Assembly (NCBI GenBank): GCA_018350325.1 | Contig: JAEVLN010000023.1 | Coordinates: 41,001 to 105,000, forward strand | Direction of reading: 5' to 3' | DNA length: 64,000 bases | From: Globodera rostochiensis | Lineage: Eukaryota > Nematoda > Chromadorea > Rhabditida > Heteroderidae | Shown: positions 36,561 through 45,200 of the stretch, piece by piece | Numbering within the stretch: the first letter of the stretch is position 1 | Layout: the number at the start of each line of letters is the position of its first letter | Position numbers and translations under genes: made by a program | The notes under the pieces: generated by a model | What the model saw: only the letters and a program-made list of their open reading frames with translations | The model's database searches: none | What the model was told of the DNA's origin: nothing

Positions 36561-36865
36561 TTGTTTTTTTGTCGTCGAAAGTCCAATTCAATTTTTATGA
36601 TTTCAATTGGCTAAACAGAAAAGAAGCATAAAATTTCTGCAGCCGTGCTCATTCATCTTAACACTAGTAAAATAAAAATTCCCCGGGAACGGGAAGTTAA
36701 CCGGAACTGAAACACCGCTGAATTTTTGACGGGCCCCAAATTTCAAAATTTAATACAAAGAATTTGTTAAATTTTTTTGGTATGCAATTTGCGGTAAATT
36801 TCTGATATACAGTGGAAATTTAGAATTAACTACGGCACTTTTTTGAAGCTTTTTAAGAATGACAG
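36365..36865. repeat. Left arm of inverted duplication (partner 39053-39480)
   Basis: The reverse complement of 39053-39480 covers the 5-prime flank and start of F-box-like copy 7: catcttaacactagtaaaata, ggaatttctgatata and the GGAGGCGGGGAGATC block are shared. The arms are separated by about 2.2 kb. The left arm has extra sequence, so the match is interrupted. Confidence 0.8.
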
Positions 36866-36876
36866 AGAGGTCAGGT

Positions 36877-36898
36877 GGCGCCGATAGGCGCCACCGGG
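36877..36898. repeat. GATA-loop hairpin with compensatory stem changes
   Basis: GGTGGCGCC-GATA-GGCGCCACC: a perfect 9-bp stem. Other copies have GGCGGTGCC with GGCGCCGCC, so both sides of the stem changed together here. Confidence 0.85.
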
Positions 36899-37209
36899 AC
36901 ACGAATCCGGGTTCGGTTTTTGTGTATGTCGAACCCCGGACCCGAATTCGAACAATAGGTCGAACTAAATTTAAAAAAAAAATTTTGTTTTTTAAGTCGT
37001 TAAAAGCTTTAAAATGGATGTAAGGATGATCGCGAACGAATTGTGTTTTGAATGGTTTTGTTACAGAAAATAGATTTTGAGTCCGAAAATCAGGTATTAT
37101 GACCACCCTGAGGCCGAACTTTTGAAAAAATCGCTTTTCAAAGTCGATATAAAGGTGCCTCTAGGTGCATTTTGGGCGTAGAATCCGAATCGACTTCCAT
37201 TTCGACCAA

Positions 37210-37425
37210 TTCCGAACCCTGGACCCGGAATTCGAACAATTTATGGGAAATTCCAAATTTTTCAAAAATCAATTTTGGCCTCAAAATGATTCAAAAAGCA
37301 TGAATTCGATCAATACTTTCCTGTTTGTTGTAATTTAGTGGTTGTTAAATTTAAGGCCAAAATAGATTTTAGGAAAATTTGGAATTTGCCATAAATTGTT
37401 CTAATTCACGGTTCGGGGTTCTTAA
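37210..37425. repeat. Inverted-repeat element with CCGGACCCGAATTCGAACAAT wording
   Basis: The left end (ccctggacccggaattcgaacaatttatggg) and right end (ccataaattgttctaattcacggttcgggg) are imperfect inverted copies of about 50 bases. A related single end lies at 36935-36960. No target duplication established. Confidence 0.6.
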
Positions 37426-37611
37426 TACTAAAACATTAAGTTTTTAAAAAAAGAGATGCCGGAGATGGCGTCGTAAGATAGGCCCTTGATCGACAAACTG
37501 GAAGTACACCACTTATCAATGCGGTGAAGAGAAATGGTTGGCACATATTTTGGTTGCATTCTTTTATGCTTTACCAAGATTTGGACGCCTGCCTACAGTT
37601 TCTTTTATTTG

Positions 37612-37945
37612 GTGCAGCACACTATTTCTTCAAAAATAATATGTTCAAGAAAGTAAACAAAACAATTTTTTGATTGCGTTGATGTCCAAATTACTCTCGC
37701 CGTCTGCCTCTCTCTTTTTAGCACACTATTTCTTCAAAAAATAAAATTTTCAGAAATTAACTAAAACAATTTTTAGATGGGGTTCGTTATGTCCAAATTA
37801 CTCTCGCTGCCTGACTCTCTCTTTTTAGCAACTATTTCTTCAAAAAATACAATTCAAAAATTAAACTAAAACAATTTTTAGATGGGGTGCATTCTTGCCC
37901 AAATTACTTTCGCCGTCCTCGTTTTTAGCAAATTTCTTCGAACAT
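37612..37945. repeat. Minisatellite of about 109-bp units (array A)
   Basis: Three units of the sequence agatggggtgcgttgatg, tccaaattactctcgccgtc, ctctctctttttagca and ctatttcttcaaaaa. The same unit forms arrays at 51230-51540 and 52500-52745, and an inverted relic lies at 56386-56480. Each unit contains a pyrimidine tract ending TTTTTAG, like a splice acceptor. Confidence 0.9.
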
Positions 37946-38099
37946 AATCCTGTCGTCGTCACCTTTCCATGCTAGATTACCTCCGTCGTCTCTCTTTTCG
38001 ACTTTTTCCAATTTACTGTCCTCCCCCGGCATCAAAACAACGACGACTTTTCCATCATTGGTTGTTCAGCTTCCACTAGCGCCGATTCCGTTGAATGCA

Positions 38100-39050
38100 C
38101 GCGAAGGACTTTCGGAGAATGGCAGGCACCTAACAAAGGGTGGGACAATCAATAAAAACTGACAAAGTGTGCTCAAAAAATGGTGCTAATTGATCCGATC
38201 AGTATGAAAAAAATAGGTAAAAACTGCTAATTTTTTTTCTTCTCTAGTTTTATTACTTTTTTTTGGTCTTCTGCCAGTTATTTTTGCCAATTTTGTCCAT
38301 TATTTTGGGTTTGATTCGTTTTGAATGATTCACTAAAAAGCAAATTATTTTGATAAGCTGCTGATGAGCCATTGCACCAACTGGAACATTAACAACAACA
38401 ACGAAGATAGCCAGAAAAAATTGTCGGGGGGGGGGGGGTAAATGTGTCAAATAGTTCTCTTCTCTTCTCTGTCTTATCAGGCAAAAGCATTTATCGATTT
38501 TTGTGTCTACCCTCACCGATCGATCGGCCATAAATTGGAATGAATTGCTGCTCACTTCTCCCACATTTGCTTACAATGATCTTTCGATGACACTTTTCTT
38601 TCTCGCTTCACTTCAGTTGCCCCATCTGTACTTATTTATTTATATTTTTTTAGATAATAAAAATTCGAATCATTTACCCAAGCAATTTTTCCAGGAGCGG
38701 GAACTCAGAATTTATTGGGAGTGGGCATCCCGTACATAGAGAAGTGTTTTTTGGGAGGTTGACGAAATTTTCTGAATTTGGCTCTTGGAATATTTTGTCC
38801 GTCGGGCCTTCTGTCCTTTTCTTTTGGTGGCAACTTGTAACCAACATTTTTTCCCTCATTGAGGGGTTTTCTGGGAAGCTCGAAACTTGACTCGAAATTT
38901 TTCCAAACTCGTGGCTACGGATTTCCGTCCCGTTTAAATTTGAAAATCACGTCCTTTTTGCCCAAAATTTTTTCATACAAAATATTTTTTTGAAGCGACT
39001 GTTTTCTAAAATTGAATTATTTATACCTTTTACAAAAACCGCCGTACCTA
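38100..39050. other. Gene-free stretch
   Basis: 38490-38640 is the plus-strand copy of the repeat also at 8215-8345 and 31553-31690. A 10-12 G run is at 38426-38437. No supported gene. Confidence 0.5.
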
Positions 39051-39289
39051 TCCCATTTCTAAAAAGCTTCAAAAAAGTGCAGTAGTTAATTCTAAATTTC
39101 CAATGTATATCAGAAATTTTACCGCAAATTGCATACCACAAAATGGTTCTTATGCGTACTTCCCGTTCCCGGAAATTTGTATTTTACTAGTGTTAAGATG
39201 AATGAGCACGGCAGAAATTTTATGCTTCTTTTCTGTTTAGCCAATTGAAATCATAAAAATTGAATTGGACTTTCGACGACAAAAAACAA

Positions 39290-41027
39290 ATGTCGGACAA
39301 TCCGAAGAAAGTTGAAAAACGGTTGAAAGAAATGTGAGTTTTGCCTTATTTCTACGGACTCCGGGGGGATCTCCCCGCCTCCGTTCATTTGCGGCACCCA
39401 TTCATCTCATTTAATCCCCGAATTTTGTCAGTTTCGTTTGTGACGACGTTTTGTTTGGAGTCTTTTCATTTTGTGGCCCTTTTATGCTCGGACTAAAAGT
39501 GGCATTGATCAGCGATCGATTTGACCTTTTGGTGGACGCGCATTTTAAATCGAAGGAATGGTCGTTGGGTCGGTTGGAAATTTGTTGCGCAAATGGCGGG
39601 ATTGGCACTGAAATTGTTAAACGCTTTGGCGATGATGGCAAGCGTCGGCTGCCAATTCCACAAGAGCCGCTTCCGGTCAAAGCGATCGGCTTCCAAAGCC
39701 TCCGAATAAAGTCATTTCTCAGCATTTAAATTTTGGCATTTTCATAAACTTTTAGTTACGTTGACCTAAGTGCCATCGATTTTCTTCAAAGCATTCGCCG
39801 ACTTTTCGAGTCCAAAGAAACAAATCTTTTCATTGGAACATTCGATGAAAACCGCCGTTGGGAGATTATTTGGCACCGGATTTGGCCGTTGATCAATGGC
39901 AACATTTGCGTATTTTATTTGTCTTCTTCCGAACTCGACTGTTTGCGCCGCTTCTCTCCGACCATTCTCCGCGATTACGCAAAACTCCGAATGATTAAAT
40001 CCGGTGAACTTTCTCCCAAGTTCCCGGCCGATGACAGTGCCGGCACTTCCCCTTCCCAAGCAGTGGCCAAATGGTTGCACACGCCCCGCGGGGATGGACT
40101 TCCGAAGGTGTTGAAATGCGGATTTTGTTCGACAGAAATGGAAGGACTCAAAAGGGTGAGTTGTTGAATTTGTCTTATTGGGCTGTCTGTTGTAAATTCA
40201 TTTATTCCTCTTAAGCAGGGGTCGTAGCTAAAGGCGCGCCGAAAATTTTTTGAAAATTTTAATGAATCTTGTTAAGAAAAAGTGGGCAAAATTTATTAAA
40301 AATCAAAACATTTTTTTGTGCGCGCGGTTTTAAAATACTGTGTTTAAGGGTGGTGGGGTCGGCGAAATTTTTGGAATTTTGACTTAATTTATAATGGAAA
40401 TTGGTCCAATTCGCTTAGAAATTTTCTCATTTTGAATATTGGATCAAAAAATAGAGAAAATCTCCACAAAATTCGCAAAATAAGCTCGGAGGCCTCAAAT
40501 AAGGACAAACCTTATAAATAAGGACAGTTACGACCTCTGCTCTTAAGGCATTTGTCAATTCGACCGACGCGGTCAATTTCATCATATGTTTTTGGATTTG
40601 TCCTTCTTCTGGCATTGTGCCATTTCAATTGAAGAACAATTTGACGGGGGAGCGATTGGAGTTGCGACGCTTTGATTGGGAAGAATGGCTTTTGGTTCGT
40701 TGTCCAATTGAGCGCGACGAGGACAAATGGGCAAAGTGGGAAAAGGAGGCGGTTAGGTGGGAATGGCGTCATCAGTGGAATCGCATTATTATTGATTTCG
40801 ACGACAGGGCCATTGGCGACGGGTAAGTAATCAATAAATTCAAACATTTTTTGAGTTTCCAACGTTTTCTCGTCATTTTGCACATAGACTCATATACAAG
40901 ACGTCTGATTTTCGATTTTTGAGTTGTACAAATAGATATTTTTTAAATCAGCCCGAAAAATCCGCCCCACGCCCAATTTCCTTCTATTTTCAGAATGTTT
41001 GACGCAAACGAAGGTTCGTCCGAGTGA
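39290..41027 (+). CDS. F-box-like family protein, copy 7 (open frame, transposon in intron 3)
   Basis: Five exons: 39290-39333 ([14 protein letters not shown]), 39432-39710, 39756-40155, 40548-40822 and 40994-41027. They sum to 1032 nt, or 343 residues. The F-box-like part is [20 protein letters not shown] with [12 protein letters not shown]. Conserved blocks are [36 protein letters not shown] and [13 protein letters not shown]. The last exon has a four-base insertion relative to copy 3, so the tail is cut short (NEGSSE then stop) and the PKKRKN-like basic end is lost. Intron 3 is 392 bases instead of about 50 because a hAT-like element landed exactly at its 3-prime splice site. The target duplication recreates the acceptor, so the frame should survive. 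Confidence 0.78.
40216..40539. mobile_element. hAT-like element inserted at a splice acceptor, 8-bp target duplication
   Basis: A 324-bp element flanked by CTCTTAAG at 40208-40215 and 40540-40547. Ends are CAGGGGTCGTAGCT and, read inward from the other side, CAGAGGTCGTAACT. The interior has the tail of the hairpin repeat family (ggtcggcgaaatttttggaattttgac) without a complete stem. No transposase. The duplicated CTCTTAAG is the 3-prime splice site of F-box-like copy 7. Confidence 0.93.
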
Positions 41028-41446
41028 GCCTAAAAAGAGAAAGAATTAAGGGCGAACGGAATTTGGATGAAAATATTCAAACTGAAAAAATGGACTTTTT
41101 TTTACCGAAATTTTGACTTTGGAGAGAATTTAATGCCTTTATGTTCCCTATTTTGGCTATAAGAAATTTTGGCCTCAAAATCATTTTTTTATATTGTAAC
41201 ATCAGTAAATTTTAACAATTTAAACATTCAAAATGATTAACAAAATTTCCACTGTTTGTCTCAAGACTTTTTAAATTTATATCACCAATATATGTATTGC
41301 ATAAAAAACAAAAATTGAGCAATTGTGAAAAACGAACCAGCTTTAAAAACAAAAAATGATGAATTAGTCGATATTTTAACCATTCGAAAATTGAATCGTT
41401 TTCAGATCGTTCCAATTTTTCCCAAATGAAGGAAGGAACCGTTTTT
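41028..41446. other. Spacer between F-box-like copy 7 and U1
   Basis: AT-rich. 41130-41200 resembles 44240-44310 and 37270-37320 (tttatgttccc, ggcctcaaaat), a shared 3-prime flank of F-box-like copies. No gene. Confidence 0.5.
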
Positions 41447-41618
41447 AACGGGGAGGCGCGAGCGGCGTACCCCGTTCTCAAAAATATAGCTGTGGGCATA
41501 TCCCAGTTCGGGACCGCCCTGCGGGTCAGCCCCAACCGAAAGTGCGATGGTGGAGCCTCTCCACAGGAGTTCGGCCTCATAGTCAGTGATCGCAGGATCT
41601 CCCCAGCCAGGTAAGTTT
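41447..41618 (-). ncRNA. U1 spliceosomal snRNA
   Basis: Read on the minus strand the sequence starts AAACTTACCTGGCTGGGG, the U1 5-prime end that pairs with 5-prime splice sites. It continues through stem-loop I (CCTGCGATCACTGA), stem-loop II with the U1A-type loop (CCATCGCACTTTCGG) and stem-loop III (GACCCGCAGGGCGGTC). It then has an Sm site (ATATTTTTGAG) and a GC-rich 3-prime stem-loop (ACGGGG, then CCCCGT near 41449-41475). Length about 170, close to the usual 164. In-frame readings of both strands here are by-products. The stem-loop I loop differs slightly from the usual AUCANGAAG form. Recognised from memory of U1, not from a search. Confidence 0.85.
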
Positions 41619-42080
41619 ATGCTGCTGCGAGCGGTCCATAGAGATAAGCAATGGGCGAGGGAAATGTCCGATGGGGTGCAAAAGGGGGAAGAAGGAAGGA
41701 GAAAAGGGCGTGAAATATGCACTCTCTCTCACGATGCTCTCGTTTCTTTCCCTCAGAATGTGCTTTATTTTACTTGTTAGAGAGGCTCTATTTTCACACA
41801 TTCCTTTCTCTGTCTCCCTCGAAACGGAGGGAGGCACAGAGAAAGCAGACAGTCTGTCTTAAAAACAAACAATGAGAGAAAGAGAAAGGGTGAAAAGACC
41901 AGTGTTTTCCTGTTTCAACAATTTTGAACCTGTTCCTGTTCTGTTTCGACCTCGAGAAACGGAAATCCGTAGCTACGAGTTTAGAAAAATTTCGAGTCAA
42001 GTTCGAGCTTCGAGTCAGAAAAACCCTCGAGTTTAGAGTATTTTTTGAAAATGATTGAGGGAAAAATTTGGCAACAAAAA
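41619..42080. other. Upstream region of U1; purine/pyrimidine-rich stretch
   Basis: 41690-41860 is strongly strand-biased (runs of GGGAAGAAGG, then CTCTCTCTC and GAGAGAAAG). The U1 promoter element (PSE) should lie about 50-70 bases upstream, near 41665-41690, but I cannot identify it with confidence. Confidence 0.4.
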
Positions 42081-42083
42081 CAA

Positions 42084-42130
42084 ATGTCGGACAATCCGAA
42101 TAAAGTGGAGAAACAAATGAAAGAAATGCG
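42084..42130 (+). pseudogene. Orphan first exon of an F-box-like gene
   Basis: Encodes MSDNPNKVEKQMKEM, followed by CGAGT in place of the usual GTGAGT donor. No exon 2 follows; an unrelated AT-rich stretch and the 5S gene come next. Confidence 0.85.
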
Positions 42131-42516
42131 AGTTTTTTTATTCAAAAGTGAAAGGGGATAAGCCGAAACATTTTGACGGGGATAGGCCAAAGAACAAACG
42201 AGAAATATGTTTTTTTCGACAGACGCAAATTTGCCTAAATTTTATATCAATCGATTCCCCACATCGAGCTGAGTACGAATATGCAAAAATTGGACGCCGC
42301 TCACCATTTTGAGCAAAGTTATAGCCCATCAAAATTGGCCAAAAACAATGAAAAATATAAAAATAGTGAAGATTTGGGGGCATTTTTAGAGATCAAATAG
42401 CTGAAATGATAAGCGAAATTCACGCGCACGTAACGAGATTTAATAATCAAAACGAGTGCTAATATTTTTTGAACAAACAAAATAATAAATACCTATTCAT
42501 AAATACACTTAAAAAT

Positions 42517-42530
42517 TTAAAAAAAATGAA
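42517..42530 (-). terminator. Pol III terminator of the 5S gene
   Basis: On the minus strand an eight-T run directly follows the 3-prime end of the 5S gene, as expected for RNA polymerase III termination. Confidence 0.7.
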
Positions 42531-42648
42531 GCCTACAACACCGCCGATTCCCAGGACGTCTCCGTTCCAAGTACTAAGGTGGACCAACGTTGCTTAACTT
42601 GCCAGATCGGACGGGCTGGCGTGCTTTCAACGTGGTATGGTCGTAAGC
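42531..42648 (-). rRNA. 5S ribosomal RNA
   Basis: The minus strand reads GCTTACGACCATACCACGTT, then CCCGTCCGATCTGGCAAGTT, AAGCAACGTTGG, TTAGTACTTGG, CGGAGACGTCCTGGGAAT and ends TGTTGTAGGC. This is a full-length metazoan 5S, 118 nt, with the internal A-box/C-box promoter sequence in place. A few positions differ from what I recall of the C. elegans 5S (for example TTGGTCCACC). A single copy here, not an array, so it may be a dispersed or variant gene. Confidence 0.93.
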
Positions 42649-43280
42649 GATGCTAGAGTGAGGGAAGCCAACCAAATGTGTCACTTTTCGTCCCTTTGGT
42701 CACGCTCATACAGATATTGGACAATTTGTCAAGACGGAGTCCGAAGCGCAGGTCGACAATTCAGCCATGCTTTGATTGTCAATTTAATAAGACTTTCTAA
42801 GGCAACGCCGGTTCATTTTCTTACAAGGAATTTTCAAAAATGCATATTTTTTGATTCTGCTTCAATTTTAGGGTGGGGCGAGGAGGGTCGGCGATGCCGA
42901 TAGGTGCCGCTGAGAAAAAATTTTGACTCAATTTTTGCGAATGTTGCAAAACAAAAGGGTCCCCCCCCTATGGGTTTTTCCCCAAATTTCAGCTGCCACT
43001 GATTTAAACCAAAACGCGTCATTTTTATGTAATTGATACCACTTAAGGCATACTGCTTTAAAGAGCGCCAACAATCGCCGTTTTCTGGTGCTTCCGTGCC
43101 GAGGAGGATGTTTCGAGAGTGGATGGCCATCGGTCGTAACGTTTTGCCGGAGCCGTTCTGTCACGTAGAAAACACTGGCCTTATTATTCTCGCCTTTGTG
43201 TTCTTGTCCGCATTTGTGCATTTGATCAATTGTCTTCTGTCTTCCAATTCTGGTGTTCAAAATTTTCCGTTTAATGTGTA
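42649..43280. other. Gene-free stretch with a hairpin repeat copy
   Basis: 42860-42930 is a degenerate copy of the hairpin repeat (GGCGATGCC-GATA-GGTGCCGCT, then aaaaattttgactcaattttt). 43070-43230 is GC-richer and open in several frames but matches nothing I recognise. Confidence 0.45.
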
Positions 43281-43287
43281 GGGTTTG

Positions 43288-44213
43288 ATTTATAAGGTCC
43301 CGAACCATTCGACCACCGCCTTCTCCACGACTGCATCACTCGACTGAAGGAGCAGGAGCTGATCATCGAAAAGGCGAACAAAAACGCCGGCAACCAACAC
43401 TTGGCGAAGGCGGCGACGGACCAATTGCAAAAACAAAATGAGGAGTTGGAGCAGACTTTGAGAACTGTCGAGAAACGGTGTGCAGGAGGGGAGGGTGGGG
43501 ATAGCAAAGATAGTCTGACAAAGAATTTCAATAATGTTCCTCTTCATATTGTGAATTGACAGTGTTGTTTAGAACATTGGAATTTGAGTCGGAGAACGGG
43601 AAGCTCAAGCAGTTGCTGAACAACACGCAACATGAACTTGAGCAATGTCTGGCACTTAACACTGAACTCAAAGCGTCCGTTGAAATGAAGGATGCTGACC
43701 TGAAGGTTGCTAATGAATGGCAGCGGGAGTTGGACCGACATGGATTCATGCAGCAGTGCACCAAATTATTGCAAATGATGGAGGAAAAAGTCGGCGAATC
43801 GGCCAAATTGATGGAGGAAAAGGTGGGGAGTTGGCCAAATTTAAACATTTTGCAGCTCTTTTTTTGCTTTGTTCCTGATCGATTTCCAATTTGTTTTATT
43901 ACTTTTAAATTTCTTTTCCATTTTAGGAGAAAAAGGTCGAGCGAAGCGAGCAAGAACGCGAAAAACTGCGCACCGTTTGTCGGTGATGGAGCTCGGATTA
44001 TTGAGAGTAGAAGACGAGAAGCGGGAACTGCAACACCGCATCAAGGAGTTGGACCATTCGCTCAAGCAGAGCAACGAATTGAACGGGCGGCTAGAAAACA
44101 AACATTACTACGAGGAGAGGGTGAGCCCAAAAAGAGAAAGAACTGAGTACGAATGGATTTGGATTCAAACAGAACACAGACTAAATATTGAAATTGTTGC
44201 TTTATCCTTGTAA
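43288..44213 (+). pseudogene. Coiled-coil protein fragment fused to an F-box-family tail
   Basis: Three coding blocks are rich in Glu, Lys, Leu and Gln with heptad spacing: 43288-43477 (DCITRLKEQELIIEKANKNA; QKQNEELEQTLRTVEKR), 43569-43826 (TLEFESENGKLKQLLNNTQHE; KLLQMMEEKVGESAKLMEEK) and about 43926-44120 (EKKVERSEQEREKLR; frame change near 43980; RVEDEKRELQHRIKELDHSL). After GRLENKHYYEERV the frame continues into SPKRERTEYEWIWIQTEHRL and the flank aatattgaaattgttgctt, which is the 3-prime end of F-box-like genes. The parent coiled-coil protein is not recognised. The frameshift and the chimeric end indicate a broken gene. Confidence 0.6.
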
Positions 44214-45200
44214 ATTTGGATCTTTGTTTTGCCGAAGCTTTGGCGTTGGTGAATATTTATGTTCCCTTTTTTGCCTGGGTATAAGAAAGAGTCAATTTGG
44301 CTTCAAAATTATTCGAAAAGCCTGAATTCAACCATTACTTGCTTTTTCATTGTAATTGTATGATTTTTTGAGACTTCGAGGCCAAAATTCATTTTTGGTA
44401 CGTGAACCAAACCCGGTTTTTCCCTTTCCAGAACAGGAAGCCAAAAATACGGGAATTAAACCCGGTTTTCGCTACGGGCCCATGAGAACCCGTACGGGTC
44501 CTAACCCTTGTCCGATCACTAGTCTTAATATTCAAAATTAAATAATCAAGAGTTTATTTTAATGACGATATTATTGAAATTGGCAATGCTGGACACACGC
44601 CAGAGTGCTTGACCGTAATGAAAAACATCGAATTAACAATTTTGCAAAATCATTAATAAAAAGTCATTCGAAAGACGATGATGCGATTGATCCTGATACT
44701 GTTTCTTCCATTTAAGTCCAACCCGGTTGTTGTGCATGACAATGGCACCACCGCCGAATTGGAGGACCAGCCAAAAGGCTACGCACAAAAATGGTATTTT
44801 CATTGGCATCGTTTATTTAAAATGATGCATTTACAAAAAAAGTTAGTTTTTAAGCCACAAAACTCGAATAAAATTTGATCAATTACTCTGTTCCTATCCA
44901 TTTAAACCGTTTAATGTTAATACATAAAAACAAAAATAATCTATTCAGCAATGATTTTTTGCTCTGAAAAAAATTTCCATTTTCGTTCCATTCGATGTGT
45001 GAAAATGGTGACATCGGCGGATTGTCACTGGACAGCCATTAGCCAGCAGAGACGACCAAACGGCCGATGCTAATGACTCATTTCTGATGGCTTTTTAAGC
45101 ACTTTCACTTTCCATTCCATCACACAAATCATTAGCACAACAAAATCATTCAATTTGATTAAATTTCAGCTACAAAGCCTCGAAAGTACCGTATACCAAA
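44214..45200. other. Spacer with a possible small secreted-peptide ORF
   Basis: 44240-44310 is F-box 3-prime-flank repeat. 44385-44520 has CCCGGTTTT/GAACCCGTACGGG wording of a decayed element. At 44678-44878 an ORF starts MMRLILILFLPFKSNPVVV, which resembles a signal peptide, followed by HDNGTTAELEDQPKGY. No homologue is recalled and a plausible donor or second exon is not clear. Confidence 0.35.

Noticed and set aside
41212..41722. Several 100-codon frames on both strands, including one starting MHISRPF
   Set aside because: They overlap the U1 snRNA; openness comes from its GC-rich conserved structure.
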